Below, in pieces: positions 22,387 through 26,160 of a stretch of DNA of 26,160 bases. The stretch is from a virus, in IMG/VR virus record IMGVR_UViG_3300036841_000052, positions 1-26,160 of that record; one strand, given 5' to 3'. The notes under the pieces are model-generated. The model did not search any database and was not told the DNA's origin. It worked only from the letters and a program-made list of their open reading frames with translations. How positions within the stretch are numbered: position 1 is the stretch's first letter; each line of letters opens with the position of its first letter. The position numbers were made by a program, and so were the translations under genes.

Positions 22387-22796
22387 CGGTTTTCCTCCGC
22401 GTTGTCTTGTTGCGCGATGGCGGCGCGGACGAAGGCGTCCTTCGCCTCCAGTAGCTTACGCAACCCGGTGGTCAGCTCCGGGTCGTCGGTTCCGATCACC
22501 GTCGTCGCGATCTTTGCGAGCATCTGGCACGCCTGCGCGATGTCGGTGGCCGCACCGGTTGGCAGGCGCGGGTTCGGTGTCAGCCATCGGTGCAGCGCGC
22601 GCACGGCCGGGTGGCGGCCCACCAGCGCGTCGGCCTCGGCCTGCTCGGCCTCGCCGGGTGCCTCGTCGGCCTGTGCGGCCTCTTGGTCGGTCGTCCGGTA
22701 CTTCGGGTGGGTCACCTTGCCCGCCTGTGCGGCCTCTTGGTCGGTCGTCCGGTACTTCGGGTGGGTCACCTTGCCCGCCTGGGTCGGTTCGTTCAT
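22383..22796 (-). CDS. 137-aa protein with an 18-residue tandem repeat, unknown function
   Basis: The start chosen is ATG 22796 (MNEPTQAGKVTHPKY), overlapping the stop of the small upstream ORF (ATGA); a longer frame to 23090 has out-of-character Arg/Pro composition and covers that ORF. Residues about 7-42 are two copies of an 18-residue unit beginning AGKVTHPKYR. The rest is a helical acid-rich region (EAPGEAEQAEADALVGRHP) and a late GLRKLLEAKDAFVRAAIAQQ helix. The stop overlaps the start of the protease-like gene. No family is recognised. Confidence 0.65.
   Translation of the reverse strand: MNEPTQAGKVTHPKYRTTDQEAAQAGKVTHPKYRTTDQEAAQADEAPGEAEQAEADALVGRHPAVRALHRWLTPNPRLPTGAATDIAQACQMLAKIATTVIGTDDPELTTGLRKLLEAKDAFVRAAIAQQDNAEENR
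22669..22781 (-). repeat. 54-bp perfect tandem repeat
   Basis: Two identical 54-base copies (with a few bases over) encode the duplicated 18-residue unit in the 137-aa gene. Perfect identity argues for recent duplication. Confidence 0.95.
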
Positions 22797-22936
22797 CTGT
22801 GCGGCTCCTGTCGGGTGCGGTCGGTGGTGGCCGGGCACACCGGGCAACCGCTCACCGGTGCCCGGCCGTGCTGGTGGCCCTGTGCGAAGTGGGCCGCGAC
22901 GGCTTGCGCGGTTTCGCGCGCTGCGTGCTCGGTCAT
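22793..22936 (-). CDS. 47-aa CPVC miniprotein
   Basis: An open frame from ATG 22936 to TGA 22793-22795: MTEHAARETAQAVAAHFAQG, then a GHQHGRAPVSG segment and CPVCPATT. The CPVC pair and nearby His residues suggest a small metal-binding or redox motif. Its stop overlaps the next start in ATGA, and a GAGAGG sequence precedes it. It fills the gap between the terminase and the repeat protein. It is short, so confidence is moderate. Confidence 0.6.
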   Translation of the reverse strand: MTEHAARETAQAVAAHFAQGHQHGRAPVSGCPVCPATTDRTRQEPHR

Positions 22937-22989
22937 GTGTGGTCCCTCTCATCGTGTAGTTCGTGGCCGGTGGTTTCGGTTCGGTCTGG

Positions 22990-24936
22990 TCAAGTCTGCC
23001 ACGCTTGCGCGTCGGTGGGCAGGTAAACCGTCGATCTTGCCTGCTCGGTTTCTTCCATTCTACCGTTCCAGCGCGGTTTCCGGAAGCCATCGTCGCTGGG
23101 CGCCTTCACCATTTCCAAAAGGTCGTCAAGCTCATCTTGCGCGTTGCGCGTGTTCGCCGCGACCACCGTGGCTGGGTGCGCGGTCGTTGTTTCGATGTCG
23201 GCCGCCGTCATCGGCGCGTAACCGGACGGGTAGGTGGCCCCGGTTGCGGTGTTAGGTGGGTTCCGGCGCCGCGTCATATCATCGACCATGGCCGCTTCTG
23301 GGTCCGCGAACACCCGGCCGGAAGGCCGGAACGCTTGGATCACCGCGTCTGCCGAGTCGGTGCTGCGTCCGAGGCGCTTCTTTATCTCGTCCTTGCTCTC
23401 GATCTGGATCGTGCCGTTGGCGAGGTGTTTCCATTTCGGTGCGCAAAGCTCCTCCTCCAGCCGTTCGTCCGGTGGCAGCATCAGCTTGTGCGGGTGCCGT
23501 GCGCTCGGGTCCAGAAGCTCGCGTAGGTGCCACCATGCAGCGGCCCGGTCGTTGAAGAATTTATAGCTTCCGCTCGTTGCGTCGCGTCGCCAAGTCGCTG
23601 CGCTCGCGGTGAATCCGATAACGGCGCCTTCGATCTGGCCCCTCTTACGGTAGCGGCGCAGAAGGTCGAACACCCCCGCGCCGATCCCGATCGTGTCGAC
23701 CACGGCCAAACAGTGCGGTTCCTGCAAATGCGCCGCTGCGGCGTCGGTCGTTTCCGTGGTGTCAGCCAATCGGAAGCGCTCCAGCGGTGCGATGTAGTCG
23801 CCGTAACGAATCGCGAACACCGTCTCGTCCTCGCCGCCGCGCGCCACGTCGACGCCGACCACCTTGCACGTCGGGTTCGGCACGGCTGCGGTGAGCTGCG
23901 GCGTCGGTGCGGTGCCGTAGCGGTCGGTGAAGCGCCGCCAGCGGTCGAAGGCGAAGTGCACCCACCCGAGCGGGATCACTCCGTCGGAGGTCGAAGGCGG
24001 GAACACCCCACGCACCTTGGCGGTGAACAAAGAGCTGGCCGCCGCACGGCGCGCGACCAAGCTCGGCCGCGCTTCTGGTGGTGTGTTCGCGAACTCGGTT
24101 TCGCTCACCCCGGCCCAACGTGCGATGCGCTCCTCGATCCACAGCGGGCTGAGCAGGTAGGGCCGGATCTGTTCGGGGATCTCCTCCGTGCTGTAGTCGA
24201 TGCCCTCGGCTGCCATCAGCGCGGCCGTCATCGGGTAGCGCGGCGCGTCGGAGTCCGGGCCGACGATCTCGGCCTCAGTCATGTTCGGGCTCTCCAGCCC
24301 GTCGAGCGCGATCACGTTCCACCCGGCGTTGGCTGCGGTGCCGGGCCTGCACACGGCCGCGAAGTGGCTACCGGGGTTGTCCGGGTTGCCGATCGCGAGC
24401 ACGCGGCTGTACTCGTTGGTAACGAGGCTGTCCACGGCGTCGAAGAGGTGTTTGCTTACGCCGCACGCCTCATCGATCACCACGAGCACGTACTTGGCGT
24501 GGATGCCCTGAAAGGCCGAATCCTCGTAGTCAGCGGGCTTTCGGCCGTAACCCACCAGCTCGGCGCCGATGTACCACTGCGGGTAACCGGCGCGGTTGAT
24601 CTTGCCCATGAGGCCGCCGAGGCGGTGGCTCTTGGCGACCTCACGCCACAGGATCGCTGACACCTGCGCAGCTGACGGCGCGGTGGACACCACGAACGCC
24701 TCGCCTACCGGGTGTACGTCGATCCACCACGCCATGATCTCGGCGGCGATCTTGCTCTTTCCGAGGTCGTGCGCGCTCCGGACGGCGGTGTAGCGGTTGT
24801 CTATGACGCTTTGCTGGATCTGCGCCTGTTTGGACCATGCGATCGTGCCGGTTTTGTCGCGGCTCCAGTCGGTAGCGCGGCTGACATAGCTGTTGGCCGG
24901 GTCGTAGCGTGCAGCGAGGTCGGCCCAGATGGTCAT
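22990..24936 (-). CDS. Terminase large subunit
   Basis: The start chosen is ATG 24936 (MTIWADLAARYDP), 7 bases after the upstream stop with GAGGAA before it; the frame continues to 24990 but overlaps that gene. The 648-aa protein has a Walker A variant SAHDLGKS (residues 54-61), Walker B VLVVIDEA (150-157) with Asp155 and Glu156, and an RNase H-like nuclease: Asp363 in VVGVDVARGGED, Asp414 in AVVDTIGIGAG, and Asp527/530 in RSTDSADAV. These are the ATPase and DNA-cutting sites of the packaging motor. The enzyme pumps DNA through the portal and cuts it. The gene follows the small subunit and two tiny ORFs. Confidence 0.95.
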   Translation of the reverse strand: MTIWADLAARYDPANSYVSRATDWSRDKTGTIAWSKQAQIQQSVIDNRYTAVRSAHDLGKSKIAAEIMAWWIDVHPVGEAFVVSTAPSAAQVSAILWREVAKSHRLGGLMGKINRAGYPQWYIGAELVGYGRKPADYEDSAFQGIHAKYVLVVIDEACGVSKHLFDAVDSLVTNEYSRVLAIGNPDNPGSHFAAVCRPGTAANAGWNVIALDGLESPNMTEAEIVGPDSDAPRYPMTAALMAAEGIDYSTEEIPEQIRPYLLSPLWIEERIARWAGVSETEFANTPPEARPSLVARRAAASSLFTAKVRGVFPPSTSDGVIPLGWVHFAFDRWRRFTDRYGTAPTPQLTAAVPNPTCKVVGVDVARGGEDETVFAIRYGDYIAPLERFRLADTTETTDAAAAHLQEPHCLAVVDTIGIGAGVFDLLRRYRKRGQIEGAVIGFTASAATWRRDATSGSYKFFNDRAAAWWHLRELLDPSARHPHKLMLPPDERLEEELCAPKWKHLANGTIQIESKDEIKKRLGRSTDSADAVIQAFRPSGRVFADPEAAMVDDMTRRRNPPNTATGATYPSGYAPMTAADIETTTAHPATVVAANTRNAQDELDDLLEMVKAPSDDGFRKPRWNGRMEETEQARSTVYLPTDAQAWQT

Positions 24937-24943
24937 GGATTCC

Positions 24944-25108
24944 TCACGGTGGCAGCCCTTTGGCGCGGCGCAGCGCTTGGCGTGCTTCACTGTAGGCGGC
25001 GTTGACTTCGCTCACGCAGTGCAGGCACCACGGGCATTGCGGGTGTGCGCAGTGCGGCAAGGCGGCTACTTCGCCGCATCTGCGGCATTTATTCGCTGTG
25101 CTCTCCAT
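24944..25108 (-). CDS. 54-aa zinc-ribbon-like miniprotein
   Basis: The start chosen is ATG 25108, preceded by AGGAGG at good spacing; a longer frame to 25156 is possible. The product MESTANKCRRCGEVAALPHC continues with AHPQCPWCLHC: seven Cys/His ligands in CxxC, CxxC-like arrangement, then a charged helix. Such small zinc ribbons are common in actinophage packaging modules. The reading frame overlaps the preceding membrane miniprotein by 20 bases, so they may be translated together. No specific function is known. Confidence 0.7.
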   Translation of the reverse strand: MESTANKCRRCGEVAALPHCAHPQCPWCLHCVSEVNAAYSEARQALRRAKGLPP

Positions 25109-25262
25109 CCGGCGGCCTCCTGTTCGCCTCGCGCATGGCCTCCAGTTCGCTCTCACGGCGCGCAGCGCGGCTGCGAGTGCTCGCGTGCGCCGAACGCCAC
25201 CACAGCTCAGCAGCGACCGCTACGGCCCCGCCGGACAGCATCGCAACCAACCACCACGGCAT
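25089..25262 (-). CDS. 57-aa single-helix membrane miniprotein
   Basis: A frame from ATG 25262 to TAA 25089-25091: MPWWLVAMLSGGAVAVAAEL then WWRSAHASTRSR. Residues 3-22 are a hydrophobic helix bounded by tryptophans, followed by a basic, charged segment (RAARRESELEAMREANRR). It starts 9 bases after the terminase small subunit stop and overlaps the zinc-ribbon ORF. A membrane or envelope-associated role is suggested by sequence; it is not a recognised holin. Confidence 0.6.
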   Translation of the reverse strand: MPWWLVAMLSGGAVAVAAELWWRSAHASTRSRAARRESELEAMREANRRPPDGEHSE

Positions 25263-25271
25263 CGCTCAAGC

Positions 25272-25961
25272 CTAAGCCGAGGCCGTGATGGCGTTGATCG
25301 CGTCACGCACGATGGCGCCGGTAGCCGGGTCGGTGGCGTCGTGGCCGAGGTCGATCACGAGCCGGTCGATCACCTGAGCGAGGATCCCTACCTGTGCGCG
25401 TTCTAATTCGAGGCGCTGTTGAGTGAACCCTGCGGCGATCCATTGTTTGGTGATCTGCAAGAGGTGACCACGGTTCCAGTTGAGCAGGTTCACCCATCCG
25501 TTGTAGGCAGCTTCGTAGCGAGTGACCCGCGTTTCGGATTGTGTGTGCTTGTCCTCGCCGTCCTCAGTTCCGGATTCTTCGCTCTCAGTGAATTCGGTTC
25601 CGGCCAGCCCGAAAATCATTTCTCTTTCGGTTTCGAGTTTCTGGATTTGTGCTTCGCAGAACGCTACCCATGCCATCGTGCGCCGAAGCTCTATCTGGAG
25701 CTGTGACGCTCCGTTCGTCACGTCCGATTCCGGAACGGGAGCAATCTCGTAACGTTGCATGATCTTCGCCACCTCGATCCCAGCGGCCGTTTCCCGAGCG
25801 ATCCGGAATTCAGGACCGCGCATGTGTTTGCGGCACTTCCGGGAACCTTTGACGCGCGGGTTCTGACATCGCGGACCCGCTTTCGTCATCGCCGCGCAGC
25901 GCGCACCGTCCACTAGCCGTGTGCGGTCAAGACCTCGTTTGCCGTTAGAACCGACACTCAT
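25272..25961 (-). CDS. Terminase small subunit
   Basis: A 229-aa protein upstream of the large subunit. It opens with MSVGSNGKRGLDRTRLVDGARCAAMTKAGPR (here CAAMTKAGPRCQNPRVKG and KCRKH), a Cys/His cluster that is a hallmark of actinophage TerS N-termini. The middle (LQIELRRTMAWVAFCEAQIQKLE) is a long helix, and the end (LVIDLGHDATDPATGAIVRDAINAI) is helical. TerS binds pac/cos DNA and activates TerL. The ATG overlaps the small upstream ORF by 17 bases. Assignment rests on the finger motif and order. Confidence 0.8.
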   Translation of the reverse strand: MSVGSNGKRGLDRTRLVDGARCAAMTKAGPRCQNPRVKGSRKCRKHMRGPEFRIARETAAGIEVAKIMQRYEIAPVPESDVTNGASQLQIELRRTMAWVAFCEAQIQKLETEREMIFGLAGTEFTESEESGTEDGEDKHTQSETRVTRYEAAYNGWVNLLNWNRGHLLQITKQWIAAGFTQQRLELERAQVGILAQVIDRLVIDLGHDATDPATGAIVRDAINAITASA

Positions 25962-26097
25962 CGACCCATAGTCCCTTCTCGGCCACTAGAACACGTGCTG
26001 CGTTCGATGTGTCGATCCACCACATCTGACCCTCCGTTTCAGCCCAAATTTTAGCTATGCACTCGATTTCGTCAGGGACTAGCTGTTTCAAGATCAT
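25945..26097 (-). CDS. 50-aa ORF upstream of terminase small subunit, unknown function
   Basis: An open frame from ATG 26097 to TAA 25945-25947: MILKQLVPDEIECIAKIWAE followed by TEGQMWWIDTSNAARVLVAE and a short acidic end. It is well-formed protein with a compact helix-strand pattern. Its stop lies inside the TerS start region. Its start codon lies inside a repeated 17-bp sequence, and no clear Shine-Dalgarno sequence precedes it. No family is recognised. Confidence 0.55.
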   Translation of the reverse strand: MILKQLVPDEIECIAKIWAETEGQMWWIDTSNAARVLVAEKGLWVDECRF

Positions 26098-26140
26098 GTT
26101 CCCAGGTGTTCCCAGGTGTTCCTAGATCATGTTCCCAGGT
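26091..26140. repeat. Repeated 17-bp/10-bp elements before the packaging genes
   Basis: AGATCATGTTCCCAGGT occurs at 26091-26107 and 26124-26140, with an extra GTTCCCAGGT at 26108-26117 and a truncated GTTCCT at 26118-26123. Lying upstream of terminase, they could be protein-binding sites (control or pac/cos) or duplicated translation-start sequence. The rest of 26098-26160 has no visible gene. Confidence 0.7.
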
Positions 26141-26160
26141 AACGGGCCAGAATCCCCTTA

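Noticed and set aside
23527-24660. 377-aa plus-strand ORF over the terminase gene
   Set aside because: Antisense shadow; the terminase motifs are on the minus strand.
26091-26140. CRISPR repeats near the right edge
   Set aside because: Too short, spacers are too short and are partial repeat copies.
1-26160. tRNA, rRNA, integrase, lysis or attachment site
   Set aside because: None could be recognised in the window; the structural module fills it.

Overview
The window is about 26 kb of high-G+C DNA carrying the packaging, head and head-tail/tail module of a tailed siphovirus-like phage or prophage. High G+C, the style of the terminase small subunit (Cys/His finger), the papain-fold protein, the RHGW-motif internal proteins and the MuF-type protein all suggest a phage of an actinobacterium. 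The host cannot be named from the sequence. No integrase, lysis gene, tRNA or rRNA gene was seen.

Almost all genes are on the minus strand, so the module reads from right to left. Right end (26.1-22.4 kb): a 50-codon ORF, terminase small subunit, a one-helix membrane miniprotein, a Cys-rich miniprotein, terminase large subunit, and two small ORFs. Next (22.4-18.97 kb): a papain-like cysteine-protease-fold protein interrupted by an intein exactly at its predicted catalytic Cys, a very stable intergenic hairpin, then a DUF935 (Mu gp29-like) portal. A short island follows (18.9-18.1 kb) with two plus-strand genes, a convergent terminator-like hairpin and a compact divergent promoter region carrying three evenly spaced TTCCGG-core sites. 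From 18.1 to 15.97 kb there is a translationally coupled run of small genes (C2H2 finger, DUF2786), then a MuF-type head morphogenesis protein (to 15.2 kb).

From 15.2 to 8.5 kb lie candidate virion surface and internal proteins: a beta-rich structural protein, a LamG protein with about nineteen 14-residue repeats, a 99-aa protein, a 754-aa protein ending in a zeta-toxin-like kinase domain, an 81-aa protein and a 562-aa protein. The 754- and 562-aa proteins share an RHGW motif. From 8.5 to 2.15 kb the order is classical: prohead protease-scaffold, decoration protein, major capsid protein, connector and neck genes, major tail protein, and tail assembly chaperones gpG/gpGT. The gpGT product was reconstructed here by a -1 frameshift at GGGAAAA. 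A plus-strand HNH endonuclease gene sits between the chaperones and the tape measure gene. The tape measure gene runs off the left edge. Its only good start (ATG 1547, with a 10-base Shine-Dalgarno match) is out of frame with its body by one base, which implies a missing G near 1531-1533.

The likely workflow is DNA packaging by TerS/TerL through the portal, capsid assembly with a protease-scaffold fusion, and tail building with frameshifted chaperones around the tape measure. The most unusual parts are the virion-module zeta kinase with RHGW modules, the intein in a protease active site, the divergent operator-like control region, and the homing endonuclease beside a frame-disrupted tape measure gene.
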